Source: Bacteroides propionicigenes | GTDB taxonomy: Bacteria > Bacteroidota > Bacteroidia > Bacteroidales > Bacteroidaceae | NCBI RefSeq assembly: GCF_018390535.1 | Contig: NZ_JAHBBW010000011.1 | Coordinates: forward strand, 1-64,000 | Direction: 5' to 3' | DNA: 64,000 nucleotides | Part shown: piece after piece, positions 43,542 through 53,440 of the stretch | Numbering within the stretch: position 1 is the stretch's first letter | How the letters are laid out: each line of letters opens with the position of its first letter | Program-made: the position numbers and the translations under genes | Notes under the pieces: model-generated | Seen by the model: the letters and a program-made list of their open reading frames with translations, nothing else | Database searches by the model: none | What the model was told of the DNA's origin: nothing

Positions 43542-44099
43542 ATGGCAACAAAAATCAGATTGCAAAGACATGGACGTAAAAGCTACGCTTTCTACTCTAT
43601 CGTAATTGCAGACGTAAGAGCACCACGTGATGGTAAATTTATTGAGAAGATTGGTACTTACAATCCTAACACCAATCCTGCCACAGTAGATTTGAAATTT
43701 GACCGCGCACTTGACTGGGTATTGAAAGGTGCACAACCTACCGACACTGTTCGCAACATCCTCTCTCGTGAAGGCGTTTACATGAAGAAACACCTCCTTG
43801 GCGGTGTAACAAAAGGCGCATTCGGCGAAGCTGAAGCTGAAGCTAAATTCGAAGCATGGAAGAACAACAAACAAAGCGGTTTGGCTGCTCTGAAAGCAAA
43901 AGACGAAGAAGCTAAGAAGGCTGAAGCCAAAGCACGTCTGGAAGCTGAAAAGAAAGTAAACGAAGTGAAAGCTAAGGCTTTGGCTGAAAAGAAAGCTGCT
44001 GAAGAAGCTGCTAAGGCCGCTGCCGAAGCACCTGCAGAAACAGAAGCCACTGAAGCTCCTGCCGAAGAAGCTCCCGCTGCAGAAGCTGCTGCTGAATAA
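43542..44099 (+). CDS. rpsP: 30S ribosomal protein S16 with long Ala/Glu/Lys tail
   Basis: The first 85 residues are a standard bS16 ([39 protein letters not shown]). The remaining ~100 residues are an Ala/Glu/Lys-rich helix-forming extension ending in [10 protein letters not shown], so the protein (185 residues) is about twice the length of the E. coli one. Such extended S16 proteins are usual in Bacteroidales. Codon use is strongly biased (GCT, GAA, AAA), as for a highly expressed gene. It is a single gene with its own promoter and terminator. Confidence 0.96.
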   Translation: MATKIRLQRHGRKSYAFYSIVIADVRAPRDGKFIEKIGTYNPNTNPATVDLKFDRALDWVLKGAQPTDTVRNILSREGVYMKKHLLGGVTKGAFGEAEAEAKFEAWKNNKQSGLAALKAKDEEAKKAEAKARLEAEKKVNEVKAKALAEKKAAEEAAKAAAEAPAETEATEAPAEEAPAAEAAAE

Positions 44100-44146
44100 A
44101 AAAGAAGCACAGCCCCCCCCTTGTGAAAAAGGGACAAAAAACATAA

Positions 44147-44179
44147 AATCCTCATTGGTTGCACCGATGGGGATTTTTT
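44147..44179 (+). terminator. rpsP terminator
   Basis: AATCCTCATTGG (44147-44158) pairs with CCGATGGGGATT (44164-44175), two G-U, loop TTGCA, followed by TTTT. Confidence 0.85.
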
Positions 44180-44184
44180 ATTAT

Positions 44185-44192
44185 TATCTTTG
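44185..44192 (+). promoter_or_regulatory. -7 box of the TlpA-like gene
   Basis: TATCTTTG, 21 bp before ATG 44214, directly after the rpsP terminator. Confidence 0.55.
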
Positions 44193-44213
44193 CCGCTACA
44201 AATTATTTATTTA

Positions 44214-45326
44214 ATGAAAAAAGCAATGAAAAAATTAACTTACCTGCTCGCTGTCGCTGCCATATTTGCAGCCTGTAACAGCGGAAACAAAGGTTACACC
44301 GTAACCGGAACAGTAGAAGGTGCAACCGATGGCGACACCGTTTATCTGCAAACCGTAGAAGGCCGCCAACTCGTAAAACTCGATTCCGCAGTCATCACCA
44401 ACGGAACCTTCACCTTCAAGGGAACGCAGGACAGCGCAGTCAACCGATATATCACGTGCCAACCCTCCGGAAAAGAAGGTGTGCTGATAGACTTCTTCCT
44501 TGAAAACGGAAAAATCAACATCAAACTGACTTCCGGTGAAGGCGACTCCGCCACCGGTACAGCCAACAACGACATCTACCAAGGCATCCGTGACAAGCAA
44601 AACGAACTGAACAGACAGATGAACGTCATCTACCAGTCCATGTCCGACACCATCCTGACGGATGAACAACGCGAAGCCAAAGCCAAGCAGATGAATGACT
44701 TGGAGGAACAATATGTCACCGTCGCCAAAGAGGGAATCAAGCGAAACATCGATAATACGGTAGGAGTATTCCTGCTCAAGAAGAACCATTACTACATGGA
44801 CGTGGAAGAGCTTGACCCGCTGATGTCGCAAATTCCCGCAACATACAGCAACGACGAAACCATCATCCGCATCAAGGAGAACGTAGAAAAAATGAAAGCT
44901 ACTGCCGTAGGCAAGAAGTTTACGGACTTTGAAATGCAGACTCCCGAAGGCAAGACCGTAAAACTGTCCGACTACGTAGGAAAGGGCAAAACCGTGCTCG
45001 TAGACTTCTGGGCAAGCTGGTGCGGACCCTGCCGCCGCGAAATGCCGAATCTGGTGGAAGCCTATGCCAAGTACAAGAATAAGAATTTCGAAATCGTCGG
45101 CGTTTCCTTAGACCAAAGCGGCGACTCTTGGAAGGAAGCCATCAAGAAACTGAACATCACTTGGCCGCAAATGTCCGACCTGAAATACTGGAACTGCGAA
45201 GGCGCCAAGTTGTATGCCGTAAGTAGCATTCCGCATACTGTACTGATTGACGGTGACGGAATTATCCTTGCACGCGGCCTGCATGGCGAGGAACTGCAAG
45301 AAAAGCTGGCTGAGGTGCTCAAGTAA
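44214..45326 (+). CDS. TlpA-like thiol-disulfide lipoprotein (DUF4369 + thioredoxin)
   Basis: A lipoprotein of 370 residues. The signal sequence ends in the lipobox-like F-A-A-C. The N-terminal third (about 25-125: TVTGTVEGATDGDTVYLQTV) is a DUF4369-type beta domain. A helical linker follows, and the last 135 residues are a TlpA/ResA thioredoxin domain with CGPC in DFWASWCGPCRREMPN and the cis-Pro in SSIPHTVLID. ATG 44226 is an alternative start. It likely reduces or maintains disulfides in periplasmic or surface proteins. Confidence 0.9.
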   Translation: MKKAMKKLTYLLAVAAIFAACNSGNKGYTVTGTVEGATDGDTVYLQTVEGRQLVKLDSAVITNGTFTFKGTQDSAVNRYITCQPSGKEGVLIDFFLENGKINIKLTSGEGDSATGTANNDIYQGIRDKQNELNRQMNVIYQSMSDTILTDEQREAKAKQMNDLEEQYVTVAKEGIKRNIDNTVGVFLLKKNHYYMDVEELDPLMSQIPATYSNDETIIRIKENVEKMKATAVGKKFTDFEMQTPEGKTVKLSDYVGKGKTVLVDFWASWCGPCRREMPNLVEAYAKYKNKNFEIVGVSLDQSGDSWKEAIKKLNITWPQMSDLKYWNCEGAKLYAVSSIPHTVLIDGDGIILARGLHGEELQEKLAEVLK

Positions 45327-45372
45327 GTAAGAAGCAAAGAGCCGGTAAGAGTATAGGACAAAGGGTGTGCTG

Positions 45373-45500
45373 AAGCCCGAATTGGCACATCATTCTGTCA
45401 TTCTGAACGGAGTGAAGAATCTCTTCTCCTTACATATAAGGGAGGAGATTCTTCGTCGCAAGCTCCTCTGAATGACAGAATGATGTGCCAATTCGGGCTT
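45373..45500. repeat. Palindromic element A, copy 4 (longest)
   Basis: A 128-bp inverted repeat. The outer arms AAGCCCGAATTGGCACATCA... form about 34 perfect base pairs; the inner arms (GAAGAATCT / AGATTCTTC) are interrupted by mismatches. The inner part is the element A family; the outer ~20 bp are specific to this copy. Confidence 0.88.
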
Positions 45501-45524
45501 TAACATATCCTTTGTTGTTTTGCA

Positions 45525-45656
45525 ACCACGCAGCTCAACGACCGAAACCACGCAGCTCAACAGTCACAACGTGCGTGCTCAGAGACACCGAAGTGTGTGC
45601 TTGGACGCAGTGGCGTGCGTGCTCGGACTCGATGACGTGCGTGCTCGGACTCGTGT
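45525..45656 (-). repeat. Tandem 22-bp array after the MetE-like gene
   Basis: Six 22-bp units fill the 132 bp directly after the TGA of the MetE-like gene (read on the minus strand). The core on that strand is GAGCACGCACGTC, close to the ACGCACCTC of the other two arrays. The two units farthest from the gene have drifted (GAGCTGCGTGGTT). Confidence 0.8.
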
Positions 45657-46631
45657 TCAGACAGAGAAGATACGGTCTGCCATATCCTTGCCCAGCTCCA
45701 CTGTTTTCCACTGTTTTGCTTCGTCCTCCGCCGAGGGATTAAGAAGATTGTCCGCATCGGGCAGACAGAGCGTCAAGTGCTTTACGGGTATATAATTCAG
45801 GACTTCTTCTATTTTTGCCTGCAATTCATCCAGCTCCTCTTCATCGGGATAATAAGAGAGCACGAAGCCGAAAACCGCTTCCCGCTCGTGTACAAACCAC
45901 AACAGGCGGCTGCGGTCGCAAATTCCGCAATCATAATTCAAGAAATAGGCATCCGCGCCATGCAGCCGTATCAGCATGTCCGTTGCGGCATGGAAAGCCA
46001 CGAACAAGCCTTCGGGACGCTCGCGCAACACCCGGTTGTTGAGACGGGCGGCTTCATCGGTCAGCATGGACTTGATGCCCTCAAACTGCACATAGCGGCA
46101 ACCTGCCTCATAAAGCCCTTCCAACAACGTCCTATAAGCCACAGCCAAATCATCCAGCAATACATTCAAGTCCGGATAAACAGACTTCAAACACTCGGCT
46201 TCCGTTTCGCGGAGAATACGCATCAACAGCTTGCCGGGCGAAGGCATATGCTGTTTGGGCAGCACGTCTTCCGCAGCGTTCTGTGCCAGAAACGCAAAAT
46301 CTTCCAGAACCGGATGATGAAGCAAACCGATCCTGCCTGTCACCTCCAGCCGGCCATCGGACGAAGAATCGGCATCGCTTTTACAGCGGACTCCCTCCCA
46401 GCCTTCCAAAAAATCATAGCTCCGAAAACCGCCGTCCGTTACTACCTTTATGCCTTCCGACCTCAAACGCTCCATCAAATTACGAATCTCCGCATCTTCT
46501 ACGGCTCGCAATGCTTGCAGGCTGATTTGCCCGTCTTTATATTCCTTCCTTGCATCCTGCAACGCAGAAGGTACACACAATGTACCTGCAATATCGACCT
46601 TGAAAGGTGGAAATATCTTTCCCATATTCAC
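45657..46631 (-). CDS. MetE-like (cobalamin-independent methionine synthase superfamily) protein
   Basis: A TIM-barrel protein of 324 residues related to the C-terminal domain of MetE and to the YxjG/YxjH group (KVDIAGTLCVPSALQDARKEYKDGQI; VVTDGGFRSYDFLEGWEG; YVQFEG). In MetE a His, two Cys and a Glu bind zinc. Here the segment where HxC is expected reads VAFHAATD, with His but no Cys, and CGIC appears later. It may have lost the zinc site and methyltransferase activity or use another chemistry. It stands alone; the 22-bp array begins at its stop codon, and 358 bp without a gene lie upstream. Confidence 0.65.
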   Translation of the reverse strand: MNMGKIFPPFKVDIAGTLCVPSALQDARKEYKDGQISLQALRAVEDAEIRNLMERLRSEGIKVVTDGGFRSYDFLEGWEGVRCKSDADSSSDGRLEVTGRIGLLHHPVLEDFAFLAQNAAEDVLPKQHMPSPGKLLMRILRETEAECLKSVYPDLNVLLDDLAVAYRTLLEGLYEAGCRYVQFEGIKSMLTDEAARLNNRVLRERPEGLFVAFHAATDMLIRLHGADAYFLNYDCGICDRSRLLWFVHEREAVFGFVLSYYPDEEELDELQAKIEEVLNYIPVKHLTLCLPDADNLLNPSAEDEAKQWKTVELGKDMADRIFSV

Positions 46632-46935
46632 ACTCCTTTTTACCTGATAATAATTAGAAATTCAAGACTTTGCCACATCTCGCGAATGACAAAGAGTAGC
46701 AAATATAGCCAAAGTATTTGAAAAAACAGCAAGTGAAATCCCTATTTCTCATTGTCCGTCTTGAAATAGATTGACACACAATGGCATACAAAATTACCAA
46801 TAACGTACAACTAAAGACAATCTGAAAAACAGAAAGTTTTCCATTCTACAAAAGACTATATTTGATTATCAGTAGATTAACCATTTTTAATCCAACAAAA
46901 GTTTTCCAAAAGTGAAAACATAAAGAAAACTGTAA
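46632..46935. other. AT-rich gap between divergent genes
   Basis: About 300 bp between the MetE-like gene and nrdD without a credible gene. It contains the related phrases AAAGTTTTCCA near 46833 and 46899-46909. No NrdR box was recognised. Confidence 0.5.
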
Positions 46936-46943
46936 TACCTTTG
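46936..46943 (+). promoter_or_regulatory. -7 box of nrdDG
   Basis: TACCTTTG, 46 bp before the nrdD start. The -33 position is not a clear match. Confidence 0.5.
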
Positions 46944-46989
46944 TTTCGCAATTAATCCCTATTATTAAAATCTAAAAATACTATCAATT

Positions 46990-49206
46990 ATGATACAAAC
47001 GGTACTCAAGCGTGACGGACGCGTCGTCGGCTTCAACGAAGAGAAAATAGTAACTGCCATCCGCAAAGCCATGCTCCATACCGACAAGGGGGAAGATATG
47101 CAGCTGATACGCCAAATCACCGACCACATCTCCTTTAAAGGCGATGCCCAAATGACGGTGGAAGCCATTCAGGATTTGGTGGAAATGGAACTGATGAAAA
47201 GCAGCCGCAAGGATGTCGCCCAAAAGTACATCGCCTACCGCAACCAACGCAGCATTGCCCGCAAGGCAAAGACACGCGATATGTTCTTGGAAATCATCAA
47301 CATCAAATCCAACGACATCACCCGCGAAAACGCCAACATGAATGCCGACACACCGGCAGGCATGATGATGAAATTTGCCAGCGAAACCACCAAACCGTTT
47401 GTGGACGACTATCTTCTGAGCGAGGAAGTGCTGGATGCCGTCAGCCACAACTACCTGCACATCCACGACAAGGATTATTACCCCACCAAGAGCCTGACGT
47501 GCGTACAGCATCCGCTGGACCGCATCCTTACGTACGGTTTCTCTGCCGGGCATGGAGAATCGCGCCCGGCAAAACGCATCGAGACAGCCAGCATCTTGGG
47601 ATGTATCTCACTGGAAACCGCCCAGAACGAGATGCACGGCGGACAGGCCATTCCCGCATTCGACTTCTACCTCGCTCCCTACGTGCGCAACAGCTATATC
47701 GAAGAGATAAAGAATCTGGAGGAACTGAACGGCAAGGATTATTCGCATCTCTACCGGAAGGAACTGACGGATTATCTGCAACACCCGCTGGACGGACTGA
47801 CCGATGATCGCCGCATCGTCCAGCACGCCGTAAACAAGACCGTAGCCCGCGTGCACCAGTCTATGGAAGCGTTCATCCACAACATGAACACGATACACTC
47901 GCGCGGCGGAAACCAAGTGGTGTTCAGCTCCATCAACTACGGAACGGACACCTCCGCCGAGGGCCGCTGCATCATCCGCGAACTGCTGAAAAGCACTTAT
48001 CAGGGTGTGGGAAACGGTGAAACGGCCATCTTCCCCATTCAGATATGGAAAAAGAAACGCGGCGTAAGCTACCTGCCCGAAGACCGCAACTACGACCTCT
48101 ACCAACTCGCCTGCAAAGTCACCGCACGCCGTTTCTTCCCGAACTTCCTGAACTTGGACGCCACCTTTAACCGAAGCGACGACTGGAAAGCCGACGACCC
48201 CAAACGCTATGAGCACGAGGTTGCCACCATGGGATGCCGCACACGTGTGTTTGAAAACCGTTTCGGCCCGAAAACATCCATCGGACGCGGAAACATTTCT
48301 TTCTCTACCATCAACATTGTCCGCCTTGCCATAGAGTGCATGGACATAGCGGACAAGGAGCAACGCATCGCCCGCTTCTTTGCCAAGCTGGATGCCATGC
48401 TCGACACCACCGCACGCCAGCTTCACGAACGTATGGAGTTCCAAAAAACGGCATTTGCCAAACAGTTCCCTCTGTTGATGTCCGCTTTGTGGATAGGCTG
48501 CGACAAACTAAAACCGAACGATGACATTTCGTCCGTAATCAACCAAGGTACGCTGGGCATCGGTTTCATCGGTCTGGCAGAATGTCTGGTGGCGCTTTTG
48601 GGCAAGCACCACGGAGAGTCGGAAGAGGCTCAGGAACTGGGAATAAAAATCGTAACTTATATGCGCGACCGCGCCAACCAGTTCTCCGACCGATACCAGC
48701 ATAACTACAGCGTGCTGGCCACCCCCGCCGAGGGTCTGTCGGGCAAGTTCACACGTGTAGACCGCAAGAAATTCGGCTGCTTACCGGGCATTACGGACCG
48801 TGATTACTACACCAACTCCAACCACGTGCCCGTGTACTACAAGTGCAGCGCCCGCCATAAAGCGGAAATCGAAGCCCCCTACCACGACCTGACCCGCGGC
48901 GGACACATCTTCTATGTGGAGATGGACGGCGATGCCACCCACAACCCCGAAGTCATTATGCGCGTAGTGGATATGATGGACCGGTACAACATAGGCTACG
49001 GCTCGGTGAACCATAACCGCAACCGCTGTCTGGAATGCGGGTACGAAAACTCTACCGCCGACTTGGAGGCTTGCCCCAAATGCGGCAGCACCCATATCGA
49101 TAAACTGCAACGCATCACCGGCTACTTGGTGGGAACCACCGACCGCTGGAACCAAGCCAAACTTGCCGAACTGAACGACAGAGTAGTACATGGAAATGAA
49201 GAATGA
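46990..49206 (+). CDS. nrdD: Anaerobic ribonucleoside-triphosphate reductase
   Basis: The class III reductase of 738 residues that makes dNTPs without oxygen. An N-terminal ATP-cone (VLKRDGRVVGFNEEKIVTAIRKAM) is followed by the catalytic barrel and a C-terminal zinc site (CLECGYE, CPKCGS). The glycyl-radical site is G711 in RITGYLVG. It forms an operon with nrdG, 12 bp downstream. Its presence fits a strict anaerobe. Confidence 0.95.
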   Translation: MIQTVLKRDGRVVGFNEEKIVTAIRKAMLHTDKGEDMQLIRQITDHISFKGDAQMTVEAIQDLVEMELMKSSRKDVAQKYIAYRNQRSIARKAKTRDMFLEIINIKSNDITRENANMNADTPAGMMMKFASETTKPFVDDYLLSEEVLDAVSHNYLHIHDKDYYPTKSLTCVQHPLDRILTYGFSAGHGESRPAKRIETASILGCISLETAQNEMHGGQAIPAFDFYLAPYVRNSYIEEIKNLEELNGKDYSHLYRKELTDYLQHPLDGLTDDRRIVQHAVNKTVARVHQSMEAFIHNMNTIHSRGGNQVVFSSINYGTDTSAEGRCIIRELLKSTYQGVGNGETAIFPIQIWKKKRGVSYLPEDRNYDLYQLACKVTARRFFPNFLNLDATFNRSDDWKADDPKRYEHEVATMGCRTRVFENRFGPKTSIGRGNISFSTINIVRLAIECMDIADKEQRIARFFAKLDAMLDTTARQLHERMEFQKTAFAKQFPLLMSALWIGCDKLKPNDDISSVINQGTLGIGFIGLAECLVALLGKHHGESEEAQELGIKIVTYMRDRANQFSDRYQHNYSVLATPAEGLSGKFTRVDRKKFGCLPGITDRDYYTNSNHVPVYYKCSARHKAEIEAPYHDLTRGGHIFYVEMDGDATHNPEVIMRVVDMMDRYNIGYGSVNHNRNRCLECGYENSTADLEACPKCGSTHIDKLQRITGYLVGTTDRWNQAKLAELNDRVVHGNEE

Positions 49207-49218
49207 AGAATTTAAACA

Positions 49219-49719
49219 ATGCTTTCCATTCTCGACATATTAGAAGATACTACGGTGGACGGTCCCGGTTTCCGTACCGCCATCTATGCAGCCGGATGTC
49301 CCAACGGATGTCCGGGCTGCCACAATCCGGAGTCGTGGGACATCAACCGCGGACGCTGGATGAGTACCGATGAAATACTGCAAAAGGTGCTTGCCGATAA
49401 CTTTGCAGACGTAACCTTCAGCGGGGGCGACCCGATGTATCAACCCGAAGGCTTCACCGAACTGGCACACGCCATCAAGAAGCAAAGCCGGAAAAACATC
49501 TGGTGCTACACCGGATACACCTTTGAATCATTGTTGCGCAATCCCCGACAAGCTAAACTGCTGGAGTATATCGACGTACTGGTGGACGGCAAATTCAAGA
49601 AAGAGCTGCGCGACGAAGACCTCTACTTCCGTGGCAGCAGAAACCAACGGCTGATTGATGTGCAGGCTTCACTGAAAGCAAACGAAATTGTAAGTTACCG
49701 GTACAATCCGGGCATTTAA
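49219..49719 (+). CDS. nrdG: Anaerobic ribonucleotide reductase activating protein
   Basis: A radical-SAM enzyme of 166 residues that generates the glycyl radical on NrdD. The 4Fe-4S motif is C27-x3-C31-x2-C34 in AAGCPNGCPGCHNPESWD, and the SAM-binding FSGGDP follows. Length and position directly after nrdD are typical. Confidence 0.95.
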   Translation: MLSILDILEDTTVDGPGFRTAIYAAGCPNGCPGCHNPESWDINRGRWMSTDEILQKVLADNFADVTFSGGDPMYQPEGFTELAHAIKKQSRKNIWCYTGYTFESLLRNPRQAKLLEYIDVLVDGKFKKELRDEDLYFRGSRNQRLIDVQASLKANEIVSYRYNPGI

Positions 49720-49732
49720 TGAATATTTTTTC

Positions 49733-49740
49733 TACATTTG
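49733..49740 (+). promoter_or_regulatory. -7 box of the biotin operon
   Basis: TACATTTG, 37 bp before the GTG at 49778. The weak -33 does not allow a firm call. A transcript from here would include the N-terminal extension of the first gene. Confidence 0.4.
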
Positions 49741-49777
49741 TAGCCGCTAAAAAAATCTATAACGAGATACTGCAACC

Positions 49778-52192
49778 GTGAAACAAAAACAATTTTACAG
49801 ACAGACGATACGCTTCCGCCGTTGGAGCAGGAAGGCTTATGCCGCATTTGCCAGTATAGGCAAATGTGTCACCATCGGCTGCCTGCGCAAGAACGTTGCC
49901 GACAGCTCGCTGCGGAAACAAGATGCGGTGCAGACTATCCCCTATTTTATTCATACCATGACTATTGACGAATTGAAAGCCCGGGTATTGGCAGGCATAG
50001 ACATATCGCCCGACCAAGCCGCCTGGCTGGCGAATACCGCCGACCGTGAAGCGCTTTATGCCGCTGCACACGAGATTACCACAAAGTGCGCACAGCGCGA
50101 GTTTGATATGTGCTCCATCATCAACGCCAAGTCGGGACGTTGCCCCGAAAACTGCAAATGGTGCGCACAATCAGCCCACTACCACACCAAGGCCGACATC
50201 TACGACCTGCTCCCCGCAGAAGAATGCCTCAAACAGGCGCAATACAATGAACGGCAGGACATCAACCGTTTCTCCCTCGTCACCAGCGGCCGAAAACCCT
50301 CTTCCCGACAGATGGAACAACTTTGCGATACGGCACGCCATATGCGCCGCCACTCCTCCATACAGTTGTGCGCTTCCCTGGGACTATTGAACGAAAAAGA
50401 GTTGCGCGACCTGCACGATGCCGGCATCACACGCTACCATTGCAACCTGGAAACAGCCCCTTCCTTCTTCCCCACCCTGTGCAGCACGCACACGCAAGAG
50501 GACAAACTGCGTACGCTGCAAGCTGCCCGCAACGCAGGTATGGACATCTGCAGCGGCGGCATCATAGGCATGGGCGAAAGTATGGAGCAACGCATTGAAT
50601 TTGCTTTTACACTGAAAGAACTGGGAGTGCAGTCCATCCCCATCAATTTGCTCAGTCCCATTCCGGGCACTCCGCTGGAAAACCGTCCGCCGCTGACGGA
50701 AGAAGAAGTACTGGTTACAATCGCCCTCTTCCGCTTCATTAATCCCACCGCCTACCTCCGTTTTGCCGGCGGGCGTTCGCAACTAAGCAAGGAGGCGGTG
50801 AAAAAGTCTCTTTATATAGGTATCAATTCGGCCATCGTGGGCGACTTGCTGACTACACTCGGCTCTAAAGTTTCCGAAGACAAGAAACTGATAGAAGAAG
50901 CCGGGTATGAGTTTTGCGGTTCGCAGTTCGACCGCGAGCATCTGTGGCATCCTTATACTTCGACCACCAATCCTCTGCCTGTATATAAGGTGAAGCAAGC
51001 GGACGGAGCTACGATTACGCTGGAAAGCGGACAGACATTGATAGAGGGAATGTCCTCTTGGTGGTGCGCCGTACACGGCTATAATCATCCGGTACTGAAC
51101 CGGGCGGCAACGGAGCAGCTCGGCAAAATGTCGCACGTCATGTTCGGAGGACTGACGCACGATCCCGCCATCGAACTGGGAAAACTGCTGCTGCCGTTAG
51201 CACCGCCTTCCATGCAGAAGATATTCTATGCAGATTCAGGCTCGGTTGCCGTGGAAGTGGCTCTGAAAATGGCAGTGCAGTATTGGTATGCCAAAGGCAA
51301 GGCAAAGAAAAACAATTTTGTTACCATACGAAGCGGCTATCACGGAGATACATGGAATGCCATGTCGGTATGCGACCCGGTGACGGGGATGCACTCACTG
51401 TTCGGCTCGGCATTGCCTGTGCGGTATTTTGTTCCGCAACCCCGCTCACGGTTCGACGGAGAATGGAATCCGGAAGACATTCTCCCGCTGAAAGAAATCA
51501 TAGAACAGCATGACGATGAACTGGCAGCCCTGATACTGGAACCGATAGTGCAGGGTGCGGGCGGAATGTGGTTCTATCATCCGCAGTATCTGCGCGAAGC
51601 GGCAAAGCTATGCCGGAAGCACGGTCTGCTGCTTGTCTTTGATGAAATAGCAACAGGGTTCGGACGTACCGGAAAGCTGTTTGCATGGGAGCACGCAGGA
51701 GTAGAGCCGGACATCATGTGCATAGGCAAGGCTATGACGGACGGCTACATGACGCTTTCCGCCGTACTGGCAACCAACGAAGTGGCAGACAGTATCTCGA
51801 ATCATGCTCCGGGAGCCTTTATGCACGGACCTACCTTCATGGGAAACCCGCTGGCGTGTGCCGTAGCCTGCGCATCGGTGGGCTTGCTCACATCTCCCGA
51901 ATATAATTGGCAGAAGAAAGTGGCACGTATCGAAGCGCAGTTAAAGCGAGAACTGGAACCCGCACGGCAACTGCCGCAAGTAGCCGATGTGCGGATACTC
52001 GGAGCCATCGGTGTCATAGAAACCCGAAAACCGGTAGATATGGCATGGATGCAACGACGATTCGTAGAAGAAGGCATCTGGGTACGTCCGTTCGGCAGGC
52101 TGGTTTATCTGATGCCTCCGTTCATCATTGAACCGGAACAGCTCAGCACTCTGACAAAAGGGTTGATTAAGATTGTAGAAGAAATGAAATAA
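49778..52192 (+). CDS. bioBA: Biotin synthase / DAPA aminotransferase fusion
   Basis: A natural fusion of 804 residues. Residues about 61-385 are biotin synthase, with the radical-SAM cysteines C122, C126 and C129 ([13 protein letters not shown]). From about 388 ([13 protein letters not shown]) it is the BioA aminotransferase, which makes 7,8-diaminopelargonate, with the PLP lysine K651 ([15 protein letters not shown]). BioB and BioA catalyse the last and antepenultimate steps, so this does not channel consecutive intermediates. The GTG start at 49778 adds a basic 60-residue extension ([17 protein letters not shown]) absent from normal BioB; ATG 49958 would give the usual N terminus but has a poor ribosome binding site. 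Confidence 0.93.
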   Translation: MKQKQFYRQTIRFRRWSRKAYAAFASIGKCVTIGCLRKNVADSSLRKQDAVQTIPYFIHTMTIDELKARVLAGIDISPDQAAWLANTADREALYAAAHEITTKCAQREFDMCSIINAKSGRCPENCKWCAQSAHYHTKADIYDLLPAEECLKQAQYNERQDINRFSLVTSGRKPSSRQMEQLCDTARHMRRHSSIQLCASLGLLNEKELRDLHDAGITRYHCNLETAPSFFPTLCSTHTQEDKLRTLQAARNAGMDICSGGIIGMGESMEQRIEFAFTLKELGVQSIPINLLSPIPGTPLENRPPLTEEEVLVTIALFRFINPTAYLRFAGGRSQLSKEAVKKSLYIGINSAIVGDLLTTLGSKVSEDKKLIEEAGYEFCGSQFDREHLWHPYTSTTNPLPVYKVKQADGATITLESGQTLIEGMSSWWCAVHGYNHPVLNRAATEQLGKMSHVMFGGLTHDPAIELGKLLLPLAPPSMQKIFYADSGSVAVEVALKMAVQYWYAKGKAKKNNFVTIRSGYHGDTWNAMSVCDPVTGMHSLFGSALPVRYFVPQPRSRFDGEWNPEDILPLKEIIEQHDDELAALILEPIVQGAGGMWFYHPQYLREAAKLCRKHGLLLVFDEIATGFGRTGKLFAWEHAGVEPDIMCIGKAMTDGYMTLSAVLATNEVADSISNHAPGAFMHGPTFMGNPLACAVACASVGLLTSPEYNWQKKVARIEAQLKRELEPARQLPQVADVRILGAIGVIETRKPVDMAWMQRRFVEEGIWVRPFGRLVYLMPPFIIEPEQLSTLTKGLIKIVEEMK

Positions 52193-52236
52193 GTAAGTAT
52201 TGAAATTTAATTTACATCAAGAACGATAATCCGAAA

Positions 52237-53400
52237 ATGAACACAATACATGAAATGCAGCAAGAGCTGCAACTCCTTGAAGCGCACAGCAATCTGCGCC
52301 GCCTGCCCGAAATGGTGCACGACGGAAGGGAGGTCATCGTGAGCGGTAAACGAATGCTGAACCTGTCGTCCAACGACTACTTGGGACTGGCATCCGACCG
52401 TACATTGCGCGAAGAATTCCTCCGCACTCTCACCCCCGACACCTTCCTGCCCACCTCCTCCTCCTCCCGACTGCTGACGGGAAACTTCAGTGTGTACGAA
52501 GAACTGGAAGCCGAACTGTCACACCTTTTCGGCACGGAAGCCGCATTGGTCTTCAATAGCGGCTATCATGCCAACACCGGCATTCTGCCTGCCGTGAGCG
52601 ATGCACAAACGCTGATACTTGCCGACAAGCTCGTCCATGCCAGCCTGATTGACGGTATCCGCCTTTCGGCTGCCAAGTGCATCCGTTACCGCCACAACGA
52701 CCTGAAGCAATTGGAACGGTTGCTGAAAGAGCATCACACCGCCTATCGCCAAATCATCATCGTCACCGAAAGCATCTTCAGCATGGACGGCGACCAAGCG
52801 GATTTGCAAACCTTAGTAGAATTAAAACACCGATATGACAATGTACTGCTCTATGTAGACGAAGCACACGCCTTTGGCGTACGCGGCAAGCAAGGATTGG
52901 GATGTGCCGAGGAAGGCGGCTGCATCCGCGATGTTGACTTTCTCGTCGGTACATTCGGAAAGGCGGCTGCATCCGTAGGCGCCTACATTGTATGCAAAAA
53001 GGTGGTGCGGGAATATCTCGTAAACCATATGCGCACTCTCATCTTCACCACCGGACTGCCCCCAGTAAACATTGCCTGGACGCTGTTCGTTGTACGCAGG
53101 CTGGCTGATATGCAGGAACGGCGCGAGCATTTGGCCAATATCAGCCGAATGCTCCGCGAAGCTTTGCAGGAGCATGGCTACGAATGCCCCAGCACCAGCC
53201 ATATCGTCCCGATGGTAGTCGGACCAAGCGCAGACACTATCCTACGGGCGGAAGCATTGCAACGGCACGGTTTCTATGCCCTGCCCGTCCGTCCGCCGAC
53301 AGTGCCGGAAGGAACGTCACGCATCCGCTTTTCGCTGACAGCGGAAATCAGAAAAGAAGAGATAGAAGAACTAAAAAAACACTTAACCGTTCATACTTAA
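52237..53400 (+). CDS. bioF: 8-amino-7-oxononanoate synthase
   Basis: A PLP enzyme of the alpha-oxoamine synthase family (387 residues) that condenses pimeloyl thioester with alanine. Family blocks are LNLSSNDYLGLASD, FNSGYHANTGIL, VDEAHAFGVRG, and the Schiff-base lysine K242 in VGTFGKAAAS. It lies between bioBA and bioG. Glycine C-acetyltransferase is the main alternative by sequence, but the operon decides for BioF. Confidence 0.93.
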   Translation: MNTIHEMQQELQLLEAHSNLRRLPEMVHDGREVIVSGKRMLNLSSNDYLGLASDRTLREEFLRTLTPDTFLPTSSSSRLLTGNFSVYEELEAELSHLFGTEAALVFNSGYHANTGILPAVSDAQTLILADKLVHASLIDGIRLSAAKCIRYRHNDLKQLERLLKEHHTAYRQIIIVTESIFSMDGDQADLQTLVELKHRYDNVLLYVDEAHAFGVRGKQGLGCAEEGGCIRDVDFLVGTFGKAAASVGAYIVCKKVVREYLVNHMRTLIFTTGLPPVNIAWTLFVVRRLADMQERREHLANISRMLREALQEHGYECPSTSHIVPMVVGPSADTILRAEALQRHGFYALPVRPPTVPEGTSRIRFSLTAEIRKEEIEELKKHLTVHT

Positions 53401-53440
53401 ACTTAATAATCCCGACACTATCGGTCATTAAAAAAAAACG

